Origin: Bog-473 sp963741995
Lineage (GTDB): Bacteria; Actinomycetota; Acidimicrobiia; Acidimicrobiales; RAAP-2
Direction of reading: 5' to 3'
NCBI GenBank assembly: GCA_963741995.1
Contig: CAVUKI010000006.1
Coordinates: 259,115-323,114, forward strand
Length of the DNA: 64,000 bases
Shown: positions 32,287 to 41,118 of the stretch, one piece after another
How the letters are laid out: each line of letters opens with the position of its first letter
How positions within the stretch are numbered: position 1 is the stretch's first letter
Notes under the pieces: model-generated
Seen by the model: only the letters and a program-made list of their open reading frames with translations
Told to the model about the DNA's origin: nothing
Databases searched by the model: none
Program-made: the position numbers and the translations under genes

Positions 32287-35200
32287 ATGAAGGCCGCGCA
32301 CGCCGCCCACCGGCGCCGGTTCCACGTCGGGCAGCCAACGATCCGTCGTGCGGCGACGCGCCCGGCTCGACACCGGGGGTCACTCCACAGGCGGGGCGGG
32401 CCCGTCCTCCTCGCTTTGACGGTGGCCCTGGTCGCGGCCGTGACGGCCTTCGGGATGTTCGGGGCTGCGTCCAAGCCGGTCTCCGCCGACTCGGCCGGTC
32501 CGATGCCGACGCCGGGGGAACCCGCCGTCCCGGGGGCCGGGACGGCCTACCTCGGCGCATTCGTCGATCCCACCGGGACGGCGTTGAGCGCAGCGGATCC
32601 GACCGGTGGCACCGGAAGCCTCCAAGCCGAGCTTTCGGCGTTGCCCGGCTTCGACGGGCAGGAAGGTCGATCGCCGGCGATCCTGTCGACGTTCCAGGAT
32701 TGGGCCCAGCCGGTCGACATGGCCGGGCTCGACACCGTCGCCGCGACGGGCGCCATCCCCATGGTGACCTGGGAGTGCGGGGACACCGACGCGAACGTCG
32801 CGGCCGGGTTGGACGACGCGATGGTGAGCGCGGAGGCGAGGGGCCTGGCGGCAACTGACGTCCCCGTCCTCCTCCGGTGGTTCCCCGATCCCAATCAAAC
32901 GGGCGGGCCGGCCGCGGCATTGTGCCTCGGGGCGTCGGGAGCGCCCGGGTACATCGCGGCGTTCCAGCACATCCACAGCCTCTTCGAGGCAGCCGGCGCG
33001 ACGAATGTGGCCTTCGTGTGGTCGGTCGACGCATCCGCCGCGGGCGGCCCGAACGCGGCGGCCTACTACCCGGGTGGGAGCGCCGTGGACTGGATCGCAG
33101 CGGATGGACGCGCAATGCCGGGCGACAAAGCGCCGCCCGCGGCCCCATCCAAGGAGTTCGGGTCGTGGTACTCCGCGTTCTCCTCTGCGGGCAAGCCCAT
33201 GATGGTGTCGTCGATCGGGGCGGACTCCGGTGCGCAGCCGGCCTACCTCGCCCAGATCCTCTCCGAGTTCCCGAGTCAATTTCCGCAGGTCAAGGCATTG
33301 GTCTACTTCGACGCGCCGCAGTGGTCCAGCGGCGACCAGGACCAACTGGACACGGCGGGTGCGGCATCGTTCCGGCAATTGGCCGCCGCCCCGGGGTTCA
33401 CGCCCAATCGGTCACTCACCACCACGACGATCTCGGCGCCCCGATCGTCGGTCCCGGTCGGGACGGCGCTGACGCTGCACGCCTCGGTCAACGCATCGGA
33501 CGGCAGTGGGAGTGTGAGCTTCGTCGACAACGGCGAGGTCATAGAGGGTTGTGCCTTCATCCCGATCACAACGCCGGCGATGTGCCAGACGGCAGCGGTG
33601 GCACCCGGCGCCCAAAGCTTCGCGGCGCTCTATGGGGGAGACGCGGCGTTCTCGCCGTCGACTTCCGTGCCACTGACCGTCACCGTTGCCCCATTGAGCG
33701 TGCCAAAGCTGTCACAGCAGAGCCCGGCAAGCGCACCGACCTCGACCCACCCCGGCCCGACCGCCTCCGTCACGCATGCCGCACAATCGCCGGATTCCTC
33801 GGGACCACCGGTGCCGCCCACCGGGTCGGCATATCTCGGATCGTTCGTCGATCCATCCGGGAGCTCGCTGCGGGTGAAGGACCCGACGGGTGGCATCGCA
33901 AGCCTGCCGAGCGAGCTCGCCGCTCTGCCGGCGGTGCAGGAGACCCTCGGACGCCCGCTCTCCGTCGTTCCCGTGTTTCTGGACTGGGGCGATCCCCTCA
34001 CGGTGACGGAGCTCGACCAGGTGGTCGCAACGGGCGGCACACCCATGATCACGTGGAACTGCGGCGACACGGATGCCAACGTGACCGCGGGTCTCGACGA
34101 CGGTGAGATCAACCAAGTTGCCACGACGCTGGCACAGTTCGGCTTGCCGGTGTTCCTGCGCTGGTTTCCGGATCCGAACAGGAACACGACAGCCAGCAAC
34201 GCCTGTCTGGGGGGCAACGGTGCGGCCGGGTACGTCGCGGCCTATCGATACATTCACGACAAATTGGCGGCAGCCGGCGCAGCCAACGTGACGTTTGTCT
34301 GGTCGGTCAATACCACGGCGCCGCACGGTGACCCGTCATGGGGAACCTACTATCCGGGCCCGGCCGACGTGGACTGGATCGGAGCCGACGGGTACGCCAG
34401 CTCGAACCTGACGGCAACGGTCGCCAGCATCTTCGGTGCATGGTACGCGGAGTTCTCGCCCGACAAGCCGCTCATGATCTCCCAAACAGCGGCCATTCCG
34501 AGCCTGCAAGCGCAGTACATCGACCAGCTGTCCACTGTGCCCTCTCAGTATCCACAGATCAGGGCGGTGGTCTACTTCGACGCGCCCGATGTCACATCTG
34601 GTCGCAGCTACGAACTGCAGCCGCAGAGCGCCGGCGCGCAGAGGCTGAGCGCGCTGAGCGAGCTGCCCTCCTTCCAGCCTGCAAGAGCACCGACGACGGC
34701 GGCCGTCACCTCGTCCGAGAGCACGGTCGCGCAGGGTCAGACGGCGCAGCTCACGGCCCAGGTCGCCACCCCGGACCCCGGCGGAGATCTCACCTTCTCC
34801 GACAACGGGTCGGTCATCTCCGGCTGCGGGGATGTTCCGCTCGACGTCGCCGGGAGCTGTGACACCTCCACGTTCCCCCTCGGGGTGAACCAGATCGTCG
34901 TCATGTACAGCGGGAATGCGGTGGCGAGCGGATCGGTGTCGCCGCCGCTCGATCTCGTCGTGACGGCGAACTCGCCTCCTGTCGGACCACCGGCCATACC
35001 GGGCCCGGGTGGGGTGTATCTCGGCGCATGGGTGAGGCCCGAGGTCACCCACAGCAATCTCCCCCTCCCCGCCGCCGTCCTCGAGGAGCTCACCGGCCTC
35101 CCCGCCTTCGATGCGGGGCTGGCGCGTTCGCTCTCCATCGTCCACGTCTACCAGACATGGAAGAACCCGGCCCCGACCCGGCAGGTCCAGCAAGTCGTGG

Positions 35201-36618
35201 CGGATGGGTCTATCCCGATGATCGACTGGGCCTGCGGCGATACGGATGCGAACATCATTGCCGGGGCCGACGACGCCCTCATCACGGCCGAAGCCCAAGA
35301 ATTGGCCGCCCTGAAGGCACCGGTGTTCCTCCGCTGGTACTACGAGCCGAACTTCCCCGGCTCTGCGGATTATTCGAACTGCATCGCCGGCCTGGGTCCC
35401 GCGGGCTACGCGGCCGCCTTCCGCCACATCCACGACCTCTTCGCCGCCGCCGGCGCGTCGAACGTCGCCTTCGTCTTCGCCACCGCGACGGCGGGGGCCG
35501 ATCAGGACCTCTACAGCTACTACCCGGGATCGGCTTACGTCGATTGGATCGCCGCAGACGGGTACGCCCGGACGACGAATCCACCCCCGACCGCCTTCGT
35601 CGATCGATTCAGCTCCTGGTATTCGGATTTCGCGAGCTTTGGCAAACCGATGATGGTTTCCGAGACGGCGGCGTTTGCCGGAGGCCAAGCGAGCTATCTG
35701 CAGCAGGTGGAAGACGCGGTGTCGCAATCCGGAGCCTTCCCGCTGATCAGGGCAGTGATCTATTTCGATGCGCCGGGCAACGACGGGAATAACACGTACC
35801 CGCTGGACGCGGCGGGGTGGCAATCGTTCCAGGGTTTGTCTGCCAGCGCGATGTTCCAACCTGCACGGCTGACCTCGGCCACGGCGGCCACAGCGTCTCC
35901 GGCCTCAACGGTCGCGGGGCACAGTGTCCGGCTCACTGCCAAAGTGTCGAACTCGGACTTCGGGGGATCAGTGAGCTTCGGGGCCAACGGGATTCCGTTG
36001 GCGGGGTGTCAGTCCGTCCCACTCGCGTCCGTGACGTCGTGCTCCACGACCGCCCTTCCCGCGGGAACCAATCAGATCTCGGCGGTCTACAGCGGCGACG
36101 CCGAGGTCCAAGGGTCCAGGGCGACGGCCGTCAGCAAGGTGGCCTCGGGCGCTTCGGCAACGACTCCTTCTGGCTCTGGTTCGACCCCAGGAGCAGGCCG
36201 CGCGGCTCCGGTGTCGCCCCTCACGCAGTTTGCGTTCCCCTCGTTCCTGGGTCTCCCCGACTTCGGTGGAGTGGCGTCAACGGGTGGTGCCCGGAGCGGC
36301 GGGACGATCTTTGCGTTCCCGTTGACGCTGAGTCTCCCTGACTTCGCCACGTCGTCCAATCACGGGAGCCGGTCGAATCTCGATCCGATCGAGTGGACCA
36401 AGAGCCTTCTGCGCGGTGGTGCCGGCGCCACGGCGGTTCTGGTCCCCACCGCCGGCGCCATCCTCCTGCTGCTTGTGACCTACATGGTGTCCACGTGGAC
36501 GCAGGACCGGAGAAGGGCCAGGCGAATCGTGCCCGCTCCGGCCGGAAATGCCCTCCCCGATCGAGAGCCGGGACCATCGAAGCCAGAGGAGCCAGAGGAG
36601 CCAGTGCATCAGCCATGA
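32287..36618 (+). CDS. Membrane-anchored protein with three GH26-like domains
   Basis: This 1443-aa protein starts with a basic N terminus and a hydrophobic segment (about 39-60). It then has three repeats of a GH26-like TIM barrel followed by an Ig-like domain: barrels at about 78-365, 512-800 and 905-1195. A Ser/Gly linker and a C-terminal membrane helix (about 1382-1403) with a basic tail follow. GH26 traits repeat in each barrel: GDTDAN, AGATNVAFVW, YYPG...VDWIAADGY and KALVYFDAP. In GH26 enzymes the acid/base Glu follows RW/RP and the nucleophile Glu follows KPxM/I. Barrel 3 has both (E1020 in RWYYEPN, E1126 in MMVSETAAF). Barrel 1 has D201 and S309; barrel 2 has D629 and Q733. So only barrel 3 looks catalytic, probably on a beta-mannan-like or mixed beta-glycan; the first two may bind glycan. 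The stop overlaps the next gene (ATGA). Confidence 0.85.
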   Translation: MKAAHAAHRRRFHVGQPTIRRAATRPARHRGSLHRRGGPVLLALTVALVAAVTAFGMFGAASKPVSADSAGPMPTPGEPAVPGAGTAYLGAFVDPTGTALSAADPTGGTGSLQAELSALPGFDGQEGRSPAILSTFQDWAQPVDMAGLDTVAATGAIPMVTWECGDTDANVAAGLDDAMVSAEARGLAATDVPVLLRWFPDPNQTGGPAAALCLGASGAPGYIAAFQHIHSLFEAAGATNVAFVWSVDASAAGGPNAAAYYPGGSAVDWIAADGRAMPGDKAPPAAPSKEFGSWYSAFSSAGKPMMVSSIGADSGAQPAYLAQILSEFPSQFPQVKALVYFDAPQWSSGDQDQLDTAGAASFRQLAAAPGFTPNRSLTTTTISAPRSSVPVGTALTLHASVNASDGSGSVSFVDNGEVIEGCAFIPITTPAMCQTAAVAPGAQSFAALYGGDAAFSPSTSVPLTVTVAPLSVPKLSQQSPASAPTSTHPGPTASVTHAAQSPDSSGPPVPPTGSAYLGSFVDPSGSSLRVKDPTGGIASLPSELAALPAVQETLGRPLSVVPVFLDWGDPLTVTELDQVVATGGTPMITWNCGDTDANVTAGLDDGEINQVATTLAQFGLPVFLRWFPDPNRNTTASNACLGGNGAAGYVAAYRYIHDKLAAAGAANVTFVWSVNTTAPHGDPSWGTYYPGPADVDWIGADGYASSNLTATVASIFGAWYAEFSPDKPLMISQTAAIPSLQAQYIDQLSTVPSQYPQIRAVVYFDAPDVTSGRSYELQPQSAGAQRLSALSELPSFQPARAPTTAAVTSSESTVAQGQTAQLTAQVATPDPGGDLTFSDNGSVISGCGDVPLDVAGSCDTSTFPLGVNQIVVMYSGNAVASGSVSPPLDLVVTANSPPVGPPAIPGPGGVYLGAWVRPEVTHSNLPLPAAVLEELTGLPAFDAGLARSLSIVHVYQTWKNPAPTRQVQQVVADGSIPMIDWACGDTDANIIAGADDALITAEAQELAALKAPVFLRWYYEPNFPGSADYSNCIAGLGPAGYAAAFRHIHDLFAAAGASNVAFVFATATAGADQDLYSYYPGSAYVDWIAADGYARTTNPPPTAFVDRFSSWYSDFASFGKPMMVSETAAFAGGQASYLQQVEDAVSQSGAFPLIRAVIYFDAPGNDGNNTYPLDAAGWQSFQGLSASAMFQPARLTSATAATASPASTVAGHSVRLTAKVSNSDFGGSVSFGANGIPLAGCQSVPLASVTSCSTTALPAGTNQISAVYSGDAEVQGSRATAVSKVASGASATTPSGSGSTPGAGRAAPVSPLTQFAFPSFLGLPDFGGVASTGGARSGGTIFAFPLTLSLPDFATSSNHGSRSNLDPIEWTKSLLRGGAGATAVLVPTAGAILLLLVTYMVSTWTQDRRRARRIVPAPAGNALPDREPGPSKPEEPEEPVHQP

Positions 36619-38018
36619 CTGTGGACACCAAGGTCGAAAAGGTCCGAGGCATGAATGCCTCGCTCACCAACGGGGCAGCCGGGTCAGGCAACCCATTGTC
36701 CGAGCGCGATCCGGGCCGCCTGCACATCACTCGACGGCAGATGGCCTTCGCACTAGCGCTCGCGGTCGTGGCGATCCTGGCGACGATCTTCACGGTGAAT
36801 TCGGTCACCGCCGGGGCACAATCGTTCCCTGCCGTCGTCACCGCGTCGAAGGTCTACGATCTGAATTTCACGAACAACGCGAGGGTGTCGGCGGTGCTGG
36901 CGAAGGTGGGCGACCGTGTGAAACCGGGACAGATCTTGGCCACCCAGGACGATGCGTCGTTGCAGACGCAGCTGGCGGCGGACCAGGCCACCGTGAAGGC
37001 GGACCGCGAGGTTTTGGTACAGGCGGGATCTCCCAACCTCACGGCGGCCCAACTCCAGCAGGACACCCTCCAGGTGGAGCAAGCGCAGACCGCGCTGAAC
37101 AACGCCAACGCAGCGCTCGCGTCGGCGGAGGTTTCGGGAAGGGCCAATGTCGCTGAGGCGCAATCCGCCGTGACGTCGGCCCAGTCGCAGAACACCTCGG
37201 ACAGCGCCACGTACGGGCAGGCGTGCCCCAACGGGCCCGTCGTGCCCGACCCCGGCCTCACGGGGGCTCAGCTGCAGGCAGCCCAATCGTCGTTCACCCA
37301 CTGTCAGAACCTGCAACTCACGCTGAACCAGGACCAAGGTGCGGTGAGCAAGGCGCAAGCCCAGCTGCCCGTCACCGAGGCGCAGGCGCAGGAATCCATT
37401 GACGCGGCGCAGGCAACCGTCAACAGCGCCCAGGCCACCCTCAACTTGGCCAACTACCAGTCGACGTTGCAGTCCTCCCCTGGAAGCGCGTCCTCGCAGG
37501 CCCAGGCGCAGGCGGACCTGAATCAAGCCGAGGCACAGCTGGCGCAGGTGCAGAGCGAGGTGAACGCCGCCAGCCTCGTCGCTCCCAACGGAGGCGTGGT
37601 CACCGCGGTGTACGGCGCAGCCGGCGAAACCTTGGGACCGGATGGCGTCCACATGTACCAGACGCCCGCAGCGATTCCAGCGAACCAATCGTCAGGCTTC
37701 ACGCTCTTCCCATCGCAACCAACGTCGCAGGGTGCATCGACCTCCGGGCAATCTGGATCGGAACCGTTGATCGAACTCGTCGGTGGTCAGCAGCAGATCA
37801 TGGCGCAGATCCCGGAGGCACAGGTCGCATCGGTGCAAGTCGGAAAGCCAGCGACCGTGGACATCTCGGCCTTGAGTCTCACGGCGTCGGGCGTGGTCAC
37901 CCAATTGGGCCTGAGCCCCTCCAGGGGCACCAATGGCGTGACCTACGACGTCATCGTCGATCTCAACCGAGCCGTGTCCGGCCTGCTGCCCGGAATGAGC
38001 GCAACGGTCGTGTTCTGA
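36615..38018 (+). CDS. HlyD-like membrane fusion/adaptor protein
   Basis: This 467-aa protein has one N-terminal membrane helix (about 43-62). It then has a half biotinyl-lipoyl motif (ARVSAVLAKVGDRVKPGQILATQDD), a long Ala/Gln-rich coiled coil (about 115-335), the return lipoyl half (ASLVAPNGGVVTAVYGAAGETLG), and a beta-barrel with a C-terminal GLLPGMSATVVF. This is the membrane fusion protein plan of HlyD/MacA. No ABC transporter is encoded nearby; its operon partner is a GT2 synthase. In alginate synthesis Alg44 pairs a HlyD-like domain with the GT2 Alg8, which suggests a copolymerase or exit-path role here (inference). ATG overlaps the GH26 stop by 4 nt. Confidence 0.85.
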   Translation: MTVDTKVEKVRGMNASLTNGAAGSGNPLSERDPGRLHITRRQMAFALALAVVAILATIFTVNSVTAGAQSFPAVVTASKVYDLNFTNNARVSAVLAKVGDRVKPGQILATQDDASLQTQLAADQATVKADREVLVQAGSPNLTAAQLQQDTLQVEQAQTALNNANAALASAEVSGRANVAEAQSAVTSAQSQNTSDSATYGQACPNGPVVPDPGLTGAQLQAAQSSFTHCQNLQLTLNQDQGAVSKAQAQLPVTEAQAQESIDAAQATVNSAQATLNLANYQSTLQSSPGSASSQAQAQADLNQAEAQLAQVQSEVNAASLVAPNGGVVTAVYGAAGETLGPDGVHMYQTPAAIPANQSSGFTLFPSQPTSQGASTSGQSGSEPLIELVGGQQQIMAQIPEAQVASVQVGKPATVDISALSLTASGVVTQLGLSPSRGTNGVTYDVIVDLNRAVSGLLPGMSATVVF

Positions 38019-38028
38019 GGTCTTGGGC

Positions 38029-40011
38029 GTGATCGCGACGACCGCCTTCAGCCCGCACGGGTTCGCGCTCTTGGTGCTCGACGCCGCCATTTTGGCCGTC
38101 GTCATCCTGAAGCCGTTCACGCGTAGCTACGACGACGACTCTGACAAGGGATCGGGGAACCTCGTCGTCATGAAGCCGCCGCTGAAGCCCAGCTACAAGC
38201 GGTGCGGTCTCTTCATCCTGACGAGTCTGGTGGTGTCCGTCGTCATCGTCGGGCTCAAGACCCCGAACCTGGCCGACGCCTACCACAACCTCGTGACGGA
38301 ATTGTTGTTGTCGGTCATTCCCGACCCCACGACGGTGGACGGCTACGCGAATTCTCTTCTTCCCGTCTTCCAGGTGAGCGTGCTCTCCTTCGGTGTGGCG
38401 TTCGCCGTGGCCTTCAGGGCCTCGTGGGGGCGCCGGCTGATGATCCTGTTGAACGTGGCGTTCTTTCTCCTCGTCTCCGCAGTGGTCGATGCCTTCTTCG
38501 GGGTCTTCGTCATAAAGACCGGATTCCCCCTGGGACCGACGCCGGTCGTGAACCTGCTCGTGCAGTACACCATTGCCGGCGTTGTCGTCTGCCGCGTCGC
38601 CTTCACGAGCTTCCGACTGCCGAAGAAGACGAAACTCCCGATCGGACGGTACAAGCCGACCGATCTGATCGACGACGCCATTGTCATCATCTGCGTCCTC
38701 GCGGCCGTCGCGGTCGTGATGGCCGGAGCGATCTATCTGGAGTCCAAGTTCGGCCAGAGTCCGCTGGTGGCCGCAGCTATCGCCTTTGCCTGCCCTCCGT
38801 ACATCTTCATCTTGATCACTGTCTTCCTGGGGCTGGTGCGCCTGGTGCACCGCAGAAAAATCAATCCCAGCCAGGAACGACCTCCCCTCGAGGTGATCAT
38901 TCCTGCGTTCAACGAGGAGCTCAACATCGCCGAACTCCTTGGGACGATTGATGCCGCCGCGGAGCGCTACGGGGGTCCGGTCCGCGTGCTCATGTGCGAC
39001 GACGGATCCACCGACAGCACGTTCGAACTCGCCTCGGATGCCATGACCGCCTTCCACCATGCCACGGGGGAAGTCATCAAGGGGAACCACACGGGCAAGT
39101 CGGGCGCGCTCAATCTGGCCTTGTCCAAATGCCGCGCCGACTTCGTGTACCGGGTCGATGCCGATTGCCTCGTCCATCCGGACTGCTTCCTGTACTCGGT
39201 ACCCCACTTCTTGGCCGATCCGAAAGTGGGAATGGTAGGAGCGTTCACGCTGCCGAAAGAGCCGTACACGACGTGGATCGATCGCATGCGAATGTTCGAA
39301 ATGATCGTCGGGTTCGGCATGGGCCGCCCGGCGAGTGATGCGGTGGACGGGGTGGCGTGCGTACCGGGTACGTTCACTGCGTTCCGGCGCGATGCAGCGA
39401 TGGCCATCGGCGGGTTCGTCGAGGGCATGTACGGGGAGGACCTGGACTTCACGTGCGCCATCGCCCGGATTGGCTATCGCGTGGAAATCGACACACGCGT
39501 GCGGTCGTACGAGGACGTGCCGAACACCCAGCGGCAGTTGCGCATTCAGAGGACGCGGTGGAACCGGGGTGGGACGATGGCCTTCTCACGGTACATTCCC
39601 GCTGCCACGGGGTTCGCGGGCCCTCGCTTCTGGTTCTTCATGACGCGGTCGTCGTTCAAACGGTTCCTCGTCCCATTGCACATAACGACGCTGGTCTACG
39701 TGATCACCCTGGCGGTTCTGAACCCGACCAGTCATCTCAACCTGGCCCGGGTCCTCTTCGTCCTCCTCTTCAAAGCCGTGCCGGCGCTCGTCCAGGTCAT
39801 TGCATGCACGGTGTACTACGGGAAGGCGCGCCGTCTCGGCTGGCTTCCGTTGCGCTACGGCTTCGTTCTGCTCAAGCACTACTACGGGTTGGAGGCGTTC
39901 CTCAGCTTCAACGCACGACCCGTGATGACTGAACGGGTCAAAGAAGCTCTCGGTCCCGCGCCACGACCACCGGCCCCGCGCGAGATCGAACTGACAGAGT
40001 CGTACTCCTAG
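38029..40011 (+). CDS. Processive GT2 polysaccharide synthase
   Basis: Membrane glycosyltransferase of 660 aa. Several hydrophobic segments (about 8-30, 58-80, 110-190, 215-275) precede the cytoplasmic GT-A domain, and at least two more helices follow it. The catalytic motifs are complete: VIIPAFNEE (289-297), DD of DDGSTD (324-325), DAD (377-379), ED (470-471) and QRTRW (507-511, the QxxRW motif of processive synthases). Such enzymes polymerise and export cellulose, hyaluronan, poly-GlcNAc or alginate-type chains. The sugar is unknown; a neighbouring GH26 domain hints at a beta-linked mannose- or glucose-containing chain. Start GTG 38029 is preferred, with GAGG 8 nt upstream; an in-frame TTG lies at 38023. 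No PilZ domain is seen. Confidence 0.87.
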   Translation: MIATTAFSPHGFALLVLDAAILAVVILKPFTRSYDDDSDKGSGNLVVMKPPLKPSYKRCGLFILTSLVVSVVIVGLKTPNLADAYHNLVTELLLSVIPDPTTVDGYANSLLPVFQVSVLSFGVAFAVAFRASWGRRLMILLNVAFFLLVSAVVDAFFGVFVIKTGFPLGPTPVVNLLVQYTIAGVVVCRVAFTSFRLPKKTKLPIGRYKPTDLIDDAIVIICVLAAVAVVMAGAIYLESKFGQSPLVAAAIAFACPPYIFILITVFLGLVRLVHRRKINPSQERPPLEVIIPAFNEELNIAELLGTIDAAAERYGGPVRVLMCDDGSTDSTFELASDAMTAFHHATGEVIKGNHTGKSGALNLALSKCRADFVYRVDADCLVHPDCFLYSVPHFLADPKVGMVGAFTLPKEPYTTWIDRMRMFEMIVGFGMGRPASDAVDGVACVPGTFTAFRRDAAMAIGGFVEGMYGEDLDFTCAIARIGYRVEIDTRVRSYEDVPNTQRQLRIQRTRWNRGGTMAFSRYIPAATGFAGPRFWFFMTRSSFKRFLVPLHITTLVYVITLAVLNPTSHLNLARVLFVLLFKAVPALVQVIACTVYYGKARRLGWLPLRYGFVLLKHYYGLEAFLSFNARPVMTERVKEALGPAPRPPAPREIELTESYS

Positions 40012-41015
40012 TAGCCGAGTTGAGGAGCCAGACCTTGAAGAAAAGCGACGGCAACCTGAGGGTCCCGAGGTCCGATGCCATGTCCTCCCGGAATATTCAG
40101 CCAGTACCCGGAGACCAGTGGCCGCGTCGCGTCGTAGTCGTCGCGCAGCACCTGCGGCGTCACGACCTGGTGGGGTGCGGTCGTTGTGAGTCCCAACATG
40201 ATCAACGCGTGAGGGTTGGCCGCCTGGGCTTGGCTCACGGCGGACGAGACGAAGCTGGTGAACCCGTCGGTTGCCTCGTCCTGCTGAGCCTGTATTTCCA
40301 GCACGTCGGTGTGCGGCGCCGCCTGCGAGGCGATTCCGAGGGTGGTGTACCCGTCGTATTTCGTTGCGTTCGTGTACGACGGGCTCAGCACCATGGACAG
40401 GTTCGCCGCCGGCGTGAAGATGAGGCCCAATCCGTGCTGATGCGCCAGAGCGTCCGCCTCCGCCTCGTAGGTGAACGGCTGCTGTTGCTGAGCGGCCGGC
40501 GTGGCCGGCCACATCTCGTTGTCGTACAGGACGAGCTTGATGTAGGAGGGTATCGAACCGGAGTTGACCGCCCTCGCGAGCTGTTGGTAGTTGGCGAAGC
40601 TCATCACGTAGTTGGCGTTCGGCAACGTCGGGTTCTTCGCCGGGTCAGCGGCCTTCACGATCACGAAGGTGTGCGTGTTGTTGAAGAAGTCCTGGAGCAG
40701 CGCCGAGGACAGCCCCGCTCCGAGCAGGGCGGAGACCGAGAAATTCTCCAGGAGCCAATAGGGCGTGACGTTGCCGACGGCCGCCGGCAATTGGTACGCG
40801 GAAGTGGCTGGAGGCGCCGAAGGTGGAGTCGTGGTCGTGGGGGCCACCGCGGATGTTGAAGTGCTCGACGTGCCCGCGGCGTGGGAGGACGGCGGCGGTC
40901 CGGCGCCGGACGAACACCCGAAGGTCAGGAGACCCGCGCCGACGAGACTCACCGACACGGCCACCATCCGTTGTCTCCTCGTTGATCTGCCCGTGCCGTC
41001 GGGGTGCTGACGCAT
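40008..41015 (-). CDS. Secreted lipoprotein of unknown family
   Basis: This 335-aa protein begins with a basic region (RSTRRQR) and a hydrophobic segment ending in LLTFGC, so Cys34 is a likely lipidation site. A Ser/Thr/Pro-rich linker follows to about residue 75. The rest has alternating helices and strands with motifs such as YIKLVLYDNEMWPATP, ADALAHQHGLGLIFTPAANL, ALIMLGLTTTAPHQ and SGYWLNIPG. This resembles a TIM-barrel glycosidase-like fold, but I cannot name the family. An alternative start at 40967 has a better GAGGAG site but loses the basic n-region. The gene converges on the GT2 gene with a 4-nt overlap and is divergent from the propeller gene, so a role at the cell surface with the polymer is plausible. 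Confidence 0.6.
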   Translation of the reverse strand: MRQHPDGTGRSTRRQRMVAVSVSLVGAGLLTFGCSSGAGPPPSSHAAGTSSTSTSAVAPTTTTPPSAPPATSAYQLPAAVGNVTPYWLLENFSVSALLGAGLSSALLQDFFNNTHTFVIVKAADPAKNPTLPNANYVMSFANYQQLARAVNSGSIPSYIKLVLYDNEMWPATPAAQQQQPFTYEAEADALAHQHGLGLIFTPAANLSMVLSPSYTNATKYDGYTTLGIASQAAPHTDVLEIQAQQDEATDGFTSFVSSAVSQAQAANPHALIMLGLTTTAPHQVVTPQVLRDDYDATRPLVSGYWLNIPGGHGIGPRDPQVAVAFLQGLAPQLGY

Positions 41016-41118
41016 TCTCTTTGTGTACTACAGAACGCTGCCGAGGTTGCGTCGAGATCATGCACTGCATTGTGCGTTCGTCGAACTGTCGTACTCATTT
41101 GCAGAGGGGGAGACGAGC

